DNA of 64,000 nt from FEN-1297 sp963843605 (GCA_963843605.1 CAWJLA010000010.1:558001-622000), one strand, 5' to 3'; counted from the first letter of the stretch, positions 26,557 to 35,685 are shown. Program-made: numbers and translations. The notes: a model not told the origin generated them from the sequence alone.

Positions 26557-28200
26557 ATGAGTAAAAATTTAGTTTTAGTGGAATCTCCGGCAAAAGCCAA
26601 AACAATAAATAAATATTTAGGTAAAGATTATGTTGTTGAAGCTACTATCGGGCATATTAGGAATTTACCCAAAACCAAACTGGGTGTAGATCTTGAAAAT
26701 AACTATTTACCCCAATATGTTACCATAAGAGGTAAAGGCGATGTAATTAAAAAAATTAAATCACTCGCTTTAAAAAGCAAACAAATATTTATAGCGACTG
26801 ACCCCGACCGCGAAGGGGAGGCAATTGCTCAGGATATAGCCGATATTTTAAATTCGGATTCTTACGGAAAAATTCAGCGGGTTCTCTTCAATGAGATTAC
26901 AAAAACCGGCGTGAAAAAAGCAATGGAAAACCCGCGAAAAATAGACAACTTAATGGTCAGCTCGCAGAGGGCCAGACGAGTTATGGACAGAATCATCGGT
27001 TATAAGATAAGCCCTTTCTTGTGGAAAGCCGTAATTGAAATGTCGGGCAGCAGCTCTCTCTCTGCCGGCAGGGTTCAGTCTGTTGCTTTAAAATTAATAT
27101 GCGACAGAGAAGAAGAAATAGAAAAATTCGTTACAACTGAATACTGGTCGATCTGGGCAATATTTAGTACAGACGGAGGGGAAACTTTTAAAGCAAAACT
27201 TTTCAGTATTAACGGCAAAGATATAAAATTACCTCCGAAACCGGTTATGACCGAAGAAGAGTGGAAAGAATTTTTAACAAATAATATCGCGCTATCGAAT
27301 GAAATAGATTCATCAGAAATTTTCAATAAGATCTCCGCCATCAAAGAATTTATTATTTCCAATATTACAAAACGTAATACTAAAAGAAATGCTCCGCCTC
27401 CTTTCATTACCAGTTCTCTGCAGGCAGAGGCATCAAGAAGATTAAAGATGAGACCGAAGCAGACAATGATGCTTGCACAGAGATTATACGAAGGCGTTGA
27501 CCTGGGTGATGACGGATTGCAGGGATTAATAACTTATATGCGAACGGATTCTACAAGAATCAGCGAAGAGATAATGCCGGTTTTACGGGATTATATAAAA
27601 GATAATTACGGAAGCGAGTTTGTTCCGGAAAATCCGAACAATCATGAAAAAAAGAATAAGACCAATGTTCAGGATGCCCATGAAGCTATTAGGCCTACTT
27701 CGTTGAATTTTCCGCCGGGTTCTGTAAAAGAATTCCTGGACAATAAATCTTTTAAATTATACGAACTCATATGGAAAAGATTTATTGCTTCTCAAATGAA
27801 TCCAGTGTTAATGGAAACTACCGTAATCGAAATAAGTGCTCAGGAATATTTGTTCAAGGCATTCGGTAATGCGATAAAATTTAAAGGATTTCTTCAAGTA
27901 TACGAGGAAATAGTTGAACAGAAGGACAACGCGGAAGAGAAAGAAGAGTACAGAAACGAAAGCATACCTCTGGGTCTTGAAAAGGAGCAGATTCTGACAC
28001 TCGAAGAATTAAAGAAAACCCAGCACTTTACAAAACCACCTGCACGATTTACGGAAAGCAGTCTGATTAAGGAACTGGAAAGCAAAGGCATCGGAAGGCC
28101 AAGCACTTATTCGTTGATTGTAGGTACAATTCAGGACCGAAAATATGTAGATTCAGCAGGAAAGAAAATTGTTTCCGACAAAGCTGGGAAGGGAAGTTAA
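26557..28200 (+). CDS. topA: DNA topoisomerase I, N-terminal part of a frameshifted gene
   Basis: Type IA topoisomerase that relaxes negative supercoils. This part holds the Toprim domain (LVESPAKAKTINKYLG; ATDPDREGEAIAQDI) and the catalytic tyrosine in GLITYMRTDSTR (about residue 328). It continues to GRPSTYSLIVGTIQDRKYV. Near residue 537 the frame is lost and the protein ends in a spurious SDKAGKGS tail. Removing one A from the run at 28165-28168 restores KKLFPTKLGREVN in the next frame, exactly the expected continuation. The whole gene, 26557-28885, would then encode about 776 residues. Confidence 0.9.
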   Translation: MSKNLVLVESPAKAKTINKYLGKDYVVEATIGHIRNLPKTKLGVDLENNYLPQYVTIRGKGDVIKKIKSLALKSKQIFIATDPDREGEAIAQDIADILNSDSYGKIQRVLFNEITKTGVKKAMENPRKIDNLMVSSQRARRVMDRIIGYKISPFLWKAVIEMSGSSSLSAGRVQSVALKLICDREEEIEKFVTTEYWSIWAIFSTDGGETFKAKLFSINGKDIKLPPKPVMTEEEWKEFLTNNIALSNEIDSSEIFNKISAIKEFIISNITKRNTKRNAPPPFITSSLQAEASRRLKMRPKQTMMLAQRLYEGVDLGDDGLQGLITYMRTDSTRISEEIMPVLRDYIKDNYGSEFVPENPNNHEKKNKTNVQDAHEAIRPTSLNFPPGSVKEFLDNKSFKLYELIWKRFIASQMNPVLMETTVIEISAQEYLFKAFGNAIKFKGFLQVYEEIVEQKDNAEEKEEYRNESIPLGLEKEQILTLEELKKTQHFTKPPARFTESSLIKELESKGIGRPSTYSLIVGTIQDRKYVDSAGKKIVSDKAGKGS

Positions 28201-28885
28201 TAAGATTCTGGTCAGCAATTTCCCCAATATAATAAACGAAGATTTTACTGCCAGTATGGAAGGCGAGCTGGATCAGATTGCTCAGGGAGAAAACGAATAT
28301 GTTAAAGTATTAAATGATTTTTACAAACCGTTTGCTGAAGCTCTGAAAAGTGTAGAGAATAAAGTAGATAAAATCTACTGCGATCTATGCGGAAACGAGA
28401 TGATAATAAAAGTAGGGCGGTTCGGAAAATTTTTAGCATGCAGCAATTATCCGGAATGTAAGAATATAAAATCGTTCAAAGAGATGGCGGCTCAGAACCA
28501 GGAACCTGAATATACAGGAGAAACATGCGAGAAATGCGGTGCAAGAACTTTATACAGAGATGGTAAGTTCGGGCGTTTTATCGGCTGCGAAAGATATCCC
28601 GAATGTGATTTTGTTAAGAATATAACTCTCGGAGTTGGTTGTCCGAAATGCGGAGAAGGGAATGTTGTTGAAAGAAAATCCAGGCGAGGAAAATTATTTT
28701 ACGGATGTTCAAGATATCCGGATTGCGATTTCGTCAGTTGGTATAAGCCTGTTCCGCAACAGTGTCCCAATAATGATTCCGCTTATATGGAAAAAAGGTA
28801 TTCGGTAAAAAAAGGAAATTACCTTAAATGTCCTAAGTGCGGTGAAGAAAAAACTGTTGAAGAAGTTGAAGAGGTTGAAGAATAA
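28169..28885 (+). CDS. topA: DNA topoisomerase I, C-terminal part of the frameshifted gene
   Basis: Continuation of topA in the next frame. It begins LFPTKLGREVNKIL, completes the core (NEDFTASMEGELDQIAQGE) and carries four C-terminal zinc-ribbon modules. Three are full four-Cys repeats (CDLCG...CSNYPEC; CEKCG...CERYPEC; CPKCG...CSRYPDC) and the fourth is degenerate (only one Cys in its first knuckle). Starting this as a separate protein makes no functional sense; the 32-base overlap with the first part is the frameshift zone. Its stop overlaps the recombinase start (TAATG). Confidence 0.85.
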   Translation: MFPTKLGREVNKILVSNFPNIINEDFTASMEGELDQIAQGENEYVKVLNDFYKPFAEALKSVENKVDKIYCDLCGNEMIIKVGRFGKFLACSNYPECKNIKSFKEMAAQNQEPEYTGETCEKCGARTLYRDGKFGRFIGCERYPECDFVKNITLGVGCPKCGEGNVVERKSRRGKLFYGCSRYPDCDFVSWYKPVPQQCPNNDSAYMEKRYSVKKGNYLKCPKCGEEKTVEEVEEVEE

Positions 28886-29766
28886 TGCTGTTGACGGGGC
28901 TTTGCGAAGAATATCTTGACAATATTAAAAATATTAAAAGATATTCCGATAATACCGTAAAAGCATACAGTGAGGATATTAATACTTTTTTGCATTATTG
29001 CGAAAAATATGACAAATTAGAATTAAATAATATTTCCGAGAAATTTATTAAATCATTTTTAATGACTCTTTCCGACAGTAATCTGGAAAAGAAGTCCATT
29101 TCCAGAAAATTATCTACCCTTCGGGGAATCTTTAAATATGCATTTAATCAAAATTATATTGATATTAATCCATCGTCATTAATTAAAAACCCAAAGACTA
29201 AAAGAAAACTGCCTGAAGTAGCTTCAACAGAAACAATTTTAAAAGTTTATGAACAGGCAGATAAACTTGAAGACGGCTCGCAATTAATAAAAGTGATTTT
29301 CGAAATTTTATACGGATGTGCACTCCGGGTTTCGGAATTGTGCGATTTAAAAATCGTTGATCTGGATATTAATCAAAAAACAATAAAAGTAAGAGGAAAG
29401 GGGGGCAAGACAAGGATTGTACCGGTTGGTAACGAATCTTTGAAAATTATAAATGAATATTTTCTTACAAGAAAGCCCTCATTACCGGGAGATCCTCTGT
29501 TGGTCAACAAATTCGGCAAACCGATTTATCCGAGATTTGTTCACAGAATTGTAAACAAATATCTCGGGCAGGTAACCGATATTAAAAAGAAAAGTCCGCA
29601 TGTTTTAAGGCATAGCGCCGCGACTCATATGCTGGACAACGGAGCCGACCTCAGAGCGGTTAAAGAAATACTCGGGCATGAAAATCTTTCAACTACTCAA
29701 ATCTATACTCATGTAAGTATAGAGAGATTAAAAAAGGCTTATAAAAAAGCCCATCCAAAATCTTAA
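28885..29766 (+). CDS. Tyrosine recombinase, XerC/XerD type
   Basis: Site-specific recombinase of 293 residues that resolves chromosome dimers at dif. The N-terminal SAM-like domain (NTVKAYSEDINTFLHYCEK) is followed by the catalytic domain with Arg in CALRVSEL (about 147), HxxR as HVLRHSAATHML (about 241-252), His in LGHENLSTT, and Tyr in QIYTHV (about 273). The length fits chromosomal Xer proteins rather than integrases. XerC and XerD cannot be told apart here. It is coupled to topA by a one-base overlap. Confidence 0.9.
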   Translation: MLLTGLCEEYLDNIKNIKRYSDNTVKAYSEDINTFLHYCEKYDKLELNNISEKFIKSFLMTLSDSNLEKKSISRKLSTLRGIFKYAFNQNYIDINPSSLIKNPKTKRKLPEVASTETILKVYEQADKLEDGSQLIKVIFEILYGCALRVSELCDLKIVDLDINQKTIKVRGKGGKTRIVPVGNESLKIINEYFLTRKPSLPGDPLLVNKFGKPIYPRFVHRIVNKYLGQVTDIKKKSPHVLRHSAATHMLDNGADLRAVKEILGHENLSTTQIYTHVSIERLKKAYKKAHPKS

Positions 29767-29784
29767 TTATGGGAGGTATAAACC

Positions 29785-30090
29785 ATGAACATCACGATAA
29801 CTGCAAGAAAATTTAAAGCCCATGATACATTAAAAGAGTATATTAACGACGAAGTTGCTTCTCTAGAAAAATATTACGATGAGATACTTGACGTAGATAT
29901 AATTTTAAGTTACCAGAATAGTAAAGAAAGTATAAAAACCGCAGAAATTATATTGCAAGTTCCCGGACAGACTTTAACTGCCACGGACAAGTCAGACGAT
30001 TTTAAAAAATCTGTCGGCTTGACTGTTGAAAAAATTTCACGCCAGCTGGAAAAACTCAAAACTAAAAGAACAGCACGGGTCAAATCATGA
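29785..30090 (+). CDS. hpf: Ribosome hibernation promoting factor, short form
   Basis: Short HPF/YfiA-type protein of 101 residues that occupies the mRNA/tRNA channel of idle ribosomes. The pattern MNITITARKFKAHDTLKEYI with later YQNSKESIKTAEI and TATDKSDDFKKSV matches the S30AE fold. The long-form C-terminal dimerisation domain is absent. A GGGAGGT site lies at 29771-29777. It overlaps hprK by four bases (ATGA). Confidence 0.9.
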   Translation: MNITITARKFKAHDTLKEYINDEVASLEKYYDEILDVDIILSYQNSKESIKTAEIILQVPGQTLTATDKSDDFKKSVGLTVEKISRQLEKLKTKRTARVKS

Positions 30091-31097
30091 AGATTGATCA
30101 AAAATCAATTTCACGAAAAGAATTTATTACGGTCGATTTTTTATATACTAATTCAAAAGACAAATTTAAGCTAAAACTATTTTCGGATAAATCCGGTTTT
30201 CAGCGGAAGATCTATGACCAGACCCTGCATAGGCCGGGTCTGGCTTTAGCCGGATTCGTGGATTTATTTTCATACTCACGTGTTCAAGTTTTCGGGAATA
30301 CCGAAATGAGGTACCTGGCTCAGCTAACAGAGATTGAAAAAAATAATGCGCTGGACAGGATTTTCCGTTTTGATATTCCGTGCATAATACTCACTGATAA
30401 CAATAAACCTTTTCCTATCTTAATCGAATTGGCTAATAAACACCACATTCCCGTATTCGGCTCTTCATTGGATACTACGCGACTGGTTTATTTTGTAGGA
30501 GATTTTCTGGATGATCAGTTTGCCCCTAGAATTTCAATTCACGGTTCCTTTGTTGACGTATACGGCGTGGGAATGCTTTTCGTCGGTAAATCTGGTATTG
30601 GAAAAAGTGAAGTTGCACTCGATTTGATAGAGAGAGGCCACCGTTTGGTAGCAGATGACGTAATTATCCTAACTAAAAAGGGGGAAGGGATATTAATGGG
30701 CTCTGGTACAAATCTTGTTAAACACTTTATGGAAATACGCGGTTTAGGCCTGATCGATGTTGAAAGAATGTTCGGGATTAGGGCTATAAGATACCAAAAA
30801 AGGCTGGAAATAATAATCGAAATGGAGGTTTGGGACGATAAAGCCGAATATACCAGAACAGGATTAGACGGCAATTTTGTCTCTATCTCCAATGTAGAAA
30901 TTCCCTATGTTAAACTTCCGATTTTGCCGGGAAAGAATTTAACTGTAATTTCGGAGGTAATTAGCCTGAATTATTTACTTAAACATTACGGTTACGACCC
31001 GGCTGTTTATTTCCAAAATAAATTAAAAAGGCGTCTAAGAGGTGAAAACTCCGATGTAGTTAGAGGAGTTGATTACTTTGAGCACGACTTTGAGTAA
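30087..31097 (+). CDS. hprK: HPr kinase/phosphorylase
   Basis: Bifunctional kinase/phosphorylase acting on HPr Ser-46 in organisms with a phosphotransferase system. The Walker A loop is GKSGIGKSEVALDL (about residues 166-179), followed by ERGHRLVADD, the conserved MEIRGLGLIDV segment and the K3-type RRLRGE near the C-terminus. All catalytic motifs are present at normal length (336). It is coupled to hpf by an ATGA overlap. No PTS gene is present in the window, so its target must be encoded elsewhere or differ. Confidence 0.92.
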   Translation: MKIDQKSISRKEFITVDFLYTNSKDKFKLKLFSDKSGFQRKIYDQTLHRPGLALAGFVDLFSYSRVQVFGNTEMRYLAQLTEIEKNNALDRIFRFDIPCIILTDNNKPFPILIELANKHHIPVFGSSLDTTRLVYFVGDFLDDQFAPRISIHGSFVDVYGVGMLFVGKSGIGKSEVALDLIERGHRLVADDVIILTKKGEGILMGSGTNLVKHFMEIRGLGLIDVERMFGIRAIRYQKRLEIIIEMEVWDDKAEYTRTGLDGNFVSISNVEIPYVKLPILPGKNLTVISEVISLNYLLKHYGYDPAVYFQNKLKRRLRGENSDVVRGVDYFEHDFE

Positions 31098-31116
31098 AAC
31101 TTGAAGTAAAATCCTC

Positions 31117-31147
31117 TTGACAAATTATTCTTATTTTTTTACATTCC
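31117..31147 (+). promoter_or_regulatory. Weak candidate promoter before the M23 peptidase gene
   Basis: TTGACA at 31117-31122 and TACATTCC at 31140-31147, 20 bases after the TTG. It resembles the Bacteroidota pattern in its first six -7 positions only. It lies in the 60-base gap after hprK, 10 bases before the ATG, so a very short leader would result. Confidence 0.3.
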
Positions 31148-31157
31148 GACCGCATTT

Positions 31158-32084
31158 ATGAAAAAATTATACTATTTCTCAAAAGTAAAACTTCAATTCA
31201 TTGAGGTAAAAAATTATAAAGCCAAATTGGCAGCATATTTTACCATTGCTGTGGTAGTTTTTACCTTTATGATTTTAGGCGGCTACTTATTAGTAAATTC
31301 ACTTACCGGCAGCGGTAAAGATATTTGGTCGCTTAAAGAAGAAAACAAGACTTTAAAAGAAAGTCTGGATAATACAATGTCGAAATTCGAATACGTAAAT
31401 TCGCAGCTCGACAGTTTATCAAACGAAAATAATCAGCTGAGAATTGCCGCAAACCTGCATCCACTTTCTAACGACGAATATATGGTAGGTATCGGCGGCG
31501 GCTCTTTTGATAATTCAGTAGATTTTTTAACGAACCCGACTGAAGAAAGACTTAAGAAAGTTCTTTCATTCGTTGATGAAGTTTCCCGTAAAGTGGCTTT
31601 TGAAAAAGAGCAGTACCGAGAAATTTCAAGTAAATTAAAGGATAATCAGAAGCTGTATAAAGCTATTCCGGCAATTAAACCTTGTCCGGGAGAGATTTCA
31701 GACGGATTCGGGATGAGAATGCATCCGATTTTACATATTAGAAGGATGCACGACGGAATCGATATTGTTGCCGATGTAGGAACACCCGTTCATGTTACCG
31801 GAAACGGTGTGGTAGATTTTGTGGGACATAGAGGTGGATATGGCCTTGCAATTGAAATTGATCACGGATTCGGTTACCGTACGGTTTATGCGCATTTATC
31901 GAAAGCATTAGTCAAAGAACATCAAAAAGTTACACGCGGACAAATTATAGCGAAAACAGGTGACAGCGGATTATCAACGGGGCCGCATTTGCATTACGAA
32001 GTTCACCACGACGGTATAGCACTTAATCCTGCGAACTATTTCTTCGGTAACTTCGGGTTGTTTGAACTGGCAAGTAAAAATTAA
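31158..32084 (+). CDS. M23 family (LytM) metallopeptidase, membrane-anchored
   Basis: Peptidoglycan endopeptidase of 308 residues. It has a cytoplasmic N-terminus, one membrane segment (about 27-50), a coiled coil (about 55-95), and a C-terminal LytM domain. Zinc ligands are all present: HPILHIRRMHDGIDI (first His and Asp) and the HxH of GPHLHYEVHH. The catalytic set is complete, so this is likely an active hydrolase rather than a LytM activator. It resembles peptidases used in cell shape or division. The DUF2795 gene follows after 22 bases. Confidence 0.9.
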   Translation: MKKLYYFSKVKLQFIEVKNYKAKLAAYFTIAVVVFTFMILGGYLLVNSLTGSGKDIWSLKEENKTLKESLDNTMSKFEYVNSQLDSLSNENNQLRIAANLHPLSNDEYMVGIGGGSFDNSVDFLTNPTEERLKKVLSFVDEVSRKVAFEKEQYREISSKLKDNQKLYKAIPAIKPCPGEISDGFGMRMHPILHIRRMHDGIDIVADVGTPVHVTGNGVVDFVGHRGGYGLAIEIDHGFGYRTVYAHLSKALVKEHQKVTRGQIIAKTGDSGLSTGPHLHYEVHHDGIALNPANYFFGNFGLFELASKN

Positions 32085-32106
32085 AAATATAGTAAGGTTA
32101 ACATAT

Positions 32107-32328
32107 ATGATCTGGACAGTTGAATTAGCTTCATATTTAGATGATGCTCCATGGCCGGCAACCAAGGAAGAATTGATTGATTATGCCGAAAGGATCGGAG
32201 CTCCGTATGAGGTTGTTGAAAATTTAATTGAGCTGGAAGATTCGGATGAACCTTACGAAACAATTGAAGATATTTGGCCGGATTATCCTTCCGACGAAGA
32301 TTTCTTCTATAATGAAGACGACTATTAA
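32107..32328 (+). CDS. Small acidic DUF2795-like protein
   Basis: A 73-residue strongly acidic protein. The core WPATKEELIDYAERIGAPYEVVENLIELED resembles the DUF2795 pattern, followed by a Trp/Asp/Glu-rich tail (IWPDYPSDEDFF). I chose ATG 32107 because the sequence before it is not conserved-looking. No function is known. It is followed directly by a terminator, so it forms a pair with the M23 gene. Confidence 0.65.
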   Translation: MIWTVELASYLDDAPWPATKEELIDYAERIGAPYEVVENLIELEDSDEPYETIEDIWPDYPSDEDFFYNEDDY

Positions 32329-32330
32329 CA

Positions 32331-32354
32331 AAAGGCGCTTTAAGCGCCTTTTTT
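32331..32354 (+). terminator. Rho-independent terminator abutting the holB start
   Basis: Eight-base-pair stem (AAAGGCGC 32331-32338 with GCGCCTTT 32344-32351), a five-base loop and a T run ending at 32354. The ATG of holB begins at the very next base. Confidence 0.8.
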
Positions 32355-33488
32355 ATGAATATGACTAATAAATGGCAGGGTATTTACGGACAAGATTCCG
32401 TAAAACATATTTTAGAAAATATCATTGCTTCTCAAAAAATCCCTCACGCGTTCTTGTTCCAAGGCGCAGAAGGAACCGGCAAAGACTTTACGGCAATACG
32501 CTTCGCTCAATATCTGAATTATTTAAATGTCGGCGACGGTAATAAAGAATTTATTTATAAACATATTCAAAATCTGGATGAGCCTTACATAAAATATATC
32601 TTTCCTCTTCCGAGAGGAAAAAACGAAACCGATTCCAGCAATCCCACCGAAAAATTAAGCGCCGAAGATCTTGCCGTAGTCCATGAAGAAATTCATAAAA
32701 AGACTCAAAATCCTTATTATAAAATAAGCTTACCCAGAGCTACAAATATTAAAATCAGCAGCATTCGTGAAATTAAAAAATTTTTAACATTTGATTATGA
32801 AGATATTGCTTACAGAATAATCATTATTTCCGATGCTCATTTAATGAATGAAGCATCACAGAATGCCTTACTTAAAAGTCTGGAAGAACCCCCGCCGGGA
32901 GTAATCTTTATCTTAGTTACACCGCTGCCTTCGGCATTGAGAGAAACAATTAGATCTAGGTGCTGGAATATAAATTTCCAACCGTTATCCGATAAAGATA
33001 CTGAAAATGTACTTGTAGAATATTTCGATACGAGTAATCAGCTTGCCGGAAAAATTGCGCCATTTGCGGGAGGTTCCGTTAAAGCGGCGCTGGATTTAAT
33101 CGATAATGATTTTGAAAGGCTTTTAGAAAAAACTATCTTTATACTCAGGTATTCTTTCGGCAGAAAATATCATAGTGCACTGGAAGAATTTGCACCGTTC
33201 ATAAAAGATAACAATTCCGGATCCGTAAAATTAATCCTTCAGTTAATAGTAATATGGCTGAACGATTTCCAGAAATTCGGATTCGGAAATAAAGATTTTT
33301 ATTTCGCAGATTATGCGGAAACTTTGGAAAAGTTCCATAAAAGATTTCCTAACCTGGATGTCGGAGAGACGGTATATAAATTAGACCGACTGGCATCGTT
33401 ATTTAAAAACAACATCAATTTAAATTTGGTAATTCTAAATATTATCTTTGAATTATCAATTCTGGTATCGAAAAAAAATATTGAATAA
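32355..33488 (+). CDS. holB: DNA polymerase III subunit delta'
   Basis: Clamp-loader subunit of 377 residues. It begins with the AAA+ fold (GQDSVKHILENII, KIPHAFLFQGAEGTGKDFTA) and contains NEASQNALLKSLEEPPPGVIFIL and the arginine-finger SRCW segment. The Walker A loop ends GKD rather than GKT, in keeping with the inactive ATP site of delta'. It lacks the zinc-module cysteines expected in the gamma/tau subunit, so holB fits better than dnaX. A second ATG at 32361 could be used instead. The start lies right behind a terminator. Confidence 0.85.
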   Translation: MNMTNKWQGIYGQDSVKHILENIIASQKIPHAFLFQGAEGTGKDFTAIRFAQYLNYLNVGDGNKEFIYKHIQNLDEPYIKYIFPLPRGKNETDSSNPTEKLSAEDLAVVHEEIHKKTQNPYYKISLPRATNIKISSIREIKKFLTFDYEDIAYRIIIISDAHLMNEASQNALLKSLEEPPPGVIFILVTPLPSALRETIRSRCWNINFQPLSDKDTENVLVEYFDTSNQLAGKIAPFAGGSVKAALDLIDNDFERLLEKTIFILRYSFGRKYHSALEEFAPFIKDNNSGSVKLILQLIVIWLNDFQKFGFGNKDFYFADYAETLEKFHKRFPNLDVGETVYKLDRLASLFKNNINLNLVILNIIFELSILVSKKNIE

Positions 33489-33638
33489 TTGTTTCAAATA
33501 TTCCCGCATTAACATATTAAAACCTTTCTCAAGTATTTTTACCTTTTTTGATAATACACACTGGTTTTTTTGTTGTTTTTATTTACTTTTATCTTTTACA
33601 TATAAAAAATTTCCCCCAAAAGAATTAAAGGAGGCTGT

Positions 33639-34820
33639 ATGAAAAAGGTGGTTATAACCGAAGCAAAGAGGACTCCTATAGGAGCTTTCGGAGGGAGTAT
33701 ATCAGGATTTAATGCATCGCAGTTGGGAAGTTTTGCCATTAAATCCGTGCTGGATAATTCTAAAATAGATCTGGAATTAATCGATGAGGTTATTTTCGGA
33801 AATGTCTTAACCGCAGGACAGGGTCAGTCTCCTGCCAGGCAGGCTGCAATCAGAGCCGGCTTGCCAAATAAAACTGAGTGTTTAACAATCAATAAGATGT
33901 GCGGAAGCGGACTTAAAGCCGTGATGCTTGCCCAGCAGGCGATAATGTGCGATGATGCGGATATAATAATTGCCGGCGGCCAGGAAAGCATGAGTAACGC
34001 TCCTTATCTTTTGCCTAAAGCTAGATACGGTTATAAACTCGGAAACGGCGAACTGCAGGACTCAATGATACTTGACGGTTTGTGGGATGTTTATAATAAT
34101 ATTCATATGGGAAGCTGTGCGGAATCATGTGCTCGAGATTTTTCTTTTACAAGAGAACAGCTCGATCAATTTGCTGTTAAGTCATATCAGAAAGCAATTG
34201 AAGCACAGAAATCAGGACGATTCAAGGATGAGATAGTTCCGATACTAGTGAAAACTAAAACGGAAGAAATCATAGTAAGTGCGGACGAAGAACCATTAAA
34301 AGTAAATTTCGATAAAATTCCGAAATTAAAGCCGGCATTCGAAAAGGAAGGCGTTATAACGGCTGCTAATGCATCCAGCATTAACGACGGAGCTGCAGCT
34401 TTACTGATAATGAGCGAAGAAAAAGCTTTGGATTTCGGATTAAAACCTCTTGTCGAAATTGTGGCCCAAAGTTCTGCGGCAAAAGCTCCGATAGAATTTA
34501 CTACAGCTCCTGCAGATGCTATTAATAAGGTACTGCAAAAAGCAAAATTGAATAAAGACGAAATCGATCTTTTTGAAATTAACGAGGCTTTTGCGGTCGT
34601 TTCGCTGGCAGTTAATATTCTTTTGGGACTTGATCCAGAGAAAGTTAACGTAAACGGGGGGGCCGTAGCTTTAGGACATCCGATAGGAGCAAGCGGTGCT
34701 AGAATTCTGGTTACTCTGATCCATGAATTAAGAAAACGGAATTTAAAATACGGGCTGGCTTCTTTATGCATCGGAGGCGGCGAAGCATCCGCATTAATTA
34801 TAAAGAATTATAAAAAATAG
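33639..34820 (+). CDS. Acetyl-CoA acetyltransferase (thiolase)
   Basis: Thiolase of 393 residues joining or splitting acetoacetyl-CoA. The nucleophilic Cys is in KMCGSGLKAVM (about residue 88), the active His in GHPIGASGARI (about 346), and the second Cys in LCIGGGEA (about 377). NEAFA is also present. It has a good AAAGGAGG site at 33627-33634. The 3-hydroxyacyl-CoA dehydrogenase gene follows after 13 bases, so the pair probably interconverts acetyl-CoA and 3-hydroxybutyryl-CoA. Confidence 0.93.
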   Translation: MKKVVITEAKRTPIGAFGGSISGFNASQLGSFAIKSVLDNSKIDLELIDEVIFGNVLTAGQGQSPARQAAIRAGLPNKTECLTINKMCGSGLKAVMLAQQAIMCDDADIIIAGGQESMSNAPYLLPKARYGYKLGNGELQDSMILDGLWDVYNNIHMGSCAESCARDFSFTREQLDQFAVKSYQKAIEAQKSGRFKDEIVPILVKTKTEEIIVSADEEPLKVNFDKIPKLKPAFEKEGVITAANASSINDGAAALLIMSEEKALDFGLKPLVEIVAQSSAAKAPIEFTTAPADAINKVLQKAKLNKDEIDLFEINEAFAVVSLAVNILLGLDPEKVNVNGGAVALGHPIGASGARILVTLIHELRKRNLKYGLASLCIGGGEASALIIKNYKK

Positions 34821-34833
34821 GGGAGAGACAAAT

Positions 34834-35685
34834 ATGGAAATAAAGAAAGTTTCTGTGGTAGGCGGCGGTACAATGGGCAACGGGATTGTACATGTTTTCG
34901 CCTTGAAGGGATATCATGTAAATATGGTGGAAATGACTGATCAACTTGCGGAAAAGACATTATTGAATATCGCTAATAACCTTGACAGACAAGTAAAAAA
35001 AGAAAAAATAACCCAAAGCCAAAAGGAAACTGCTTTATCAAATATTTCAAAAATTATCGGCATAGAAAATACTCCGGCCGATTCCGACCTTATTATCGAA
35101 GCAATTTATGAGAACAAGGACGCTAAATTAAGTATTTTTAATAAATTAAATGATATAGTGAAAGCAGATTCTATATTCGCTTCCAATACATCATCAATTT
35201 CAATAACCGAATTGTCTTCTGACAGCAGACCGGATAAGTTCATTGGAATGCACTTTATGAACCCGGTTCCCGTTATGCAGTTAGTCGAAATTATCAGAGG
35301 ATATTCTACCAGTGATGAGACATTCCTTACTATTAAAGATTTATCCTTAAAATTAGATAAAGTTCCTGTAGAAGTATTTGATTATCCCGGGTTTATATCC
35401 AACAGGATTTTAATGCCGATGATCAACGAAGCTATTTTTGCATTAATGGAAGGTGTGGCTTCAGCCGAGGATATTGACACAGTAATGAAATTAGGCATGA
35501 ATCATCCAATGGGACCTTTAACTCTTGCAGATTTTATCGGATTAGACGTTTGTTTGGCAATAATGGAAGTTCTATACAATGGATTCAACGACAGTAAATA
35601 CAGGCCGTGCCCACTTCTTAAAAAAATGGTTTCGGCCCAAAAGCTCGGGAAAAAAACAGGAGAAGGTTTTTTCAAATACAAATAA
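34834..35685 (+). CDS. 3-hydroxybutyryl-CoA dehydrogenase
   Basis: NAD(P)-dependent dehydrogenase of 283 residues. The Rossmann loop is VVGGGTMGNGIVHVFA (about residues 8-23). The catalytic His/Glu pair lies in IGMHFMNPVPVMQLVEII (about 136-153), and the C-terminal NHPMGPLTLADFIGLD is the dimer and substrate segment. The short, single-domain form fits Hbd/PaaH enzymes paired with thiolase rather than the large FadB. Its 3' end is close to the ClC gene (gap 22). Confidence 0.92.
   Translation: MEIKKVSVVGGGTMGNGIVHVFALKGYHVNMVEMTDQLAEKTLLNIANNLDRQVKKEKITQSQKETALSNISKIIGIENTPADSDLIIEAIYENKDAKLSIFNKLNDIVKADSIFASNTSSISITELSSDSRPDKFIGMHFMNPVPVMQLVEIIRGYSTSDETFLTIKDLSLKLDKVPVEVFDYPGFISNRILMPMINEAIFALMEGVASAEDIDTVMKLGMNHPMGPLTLADFIGLDVCLAIMEVLYNGFNDSKYRPCPLLKKMVSAQKLGKKTGEGFFKYK

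Noticed and set aside
33448..33642. 64-codon open frame between holB and thiolase
   Set aside because: Spans the holB end and the thiolase leader in another frame; Phe/Ser-rich, no ribosome-binding site, overlaps the thiolase Shine-Dalgarno site.
34187..34771. 194-codon open frame on the minus strand
   Set aside because: Lies fully opposite the thiolase gene and its translation is low-complexity Ser/Ala/Pro with no family motif.
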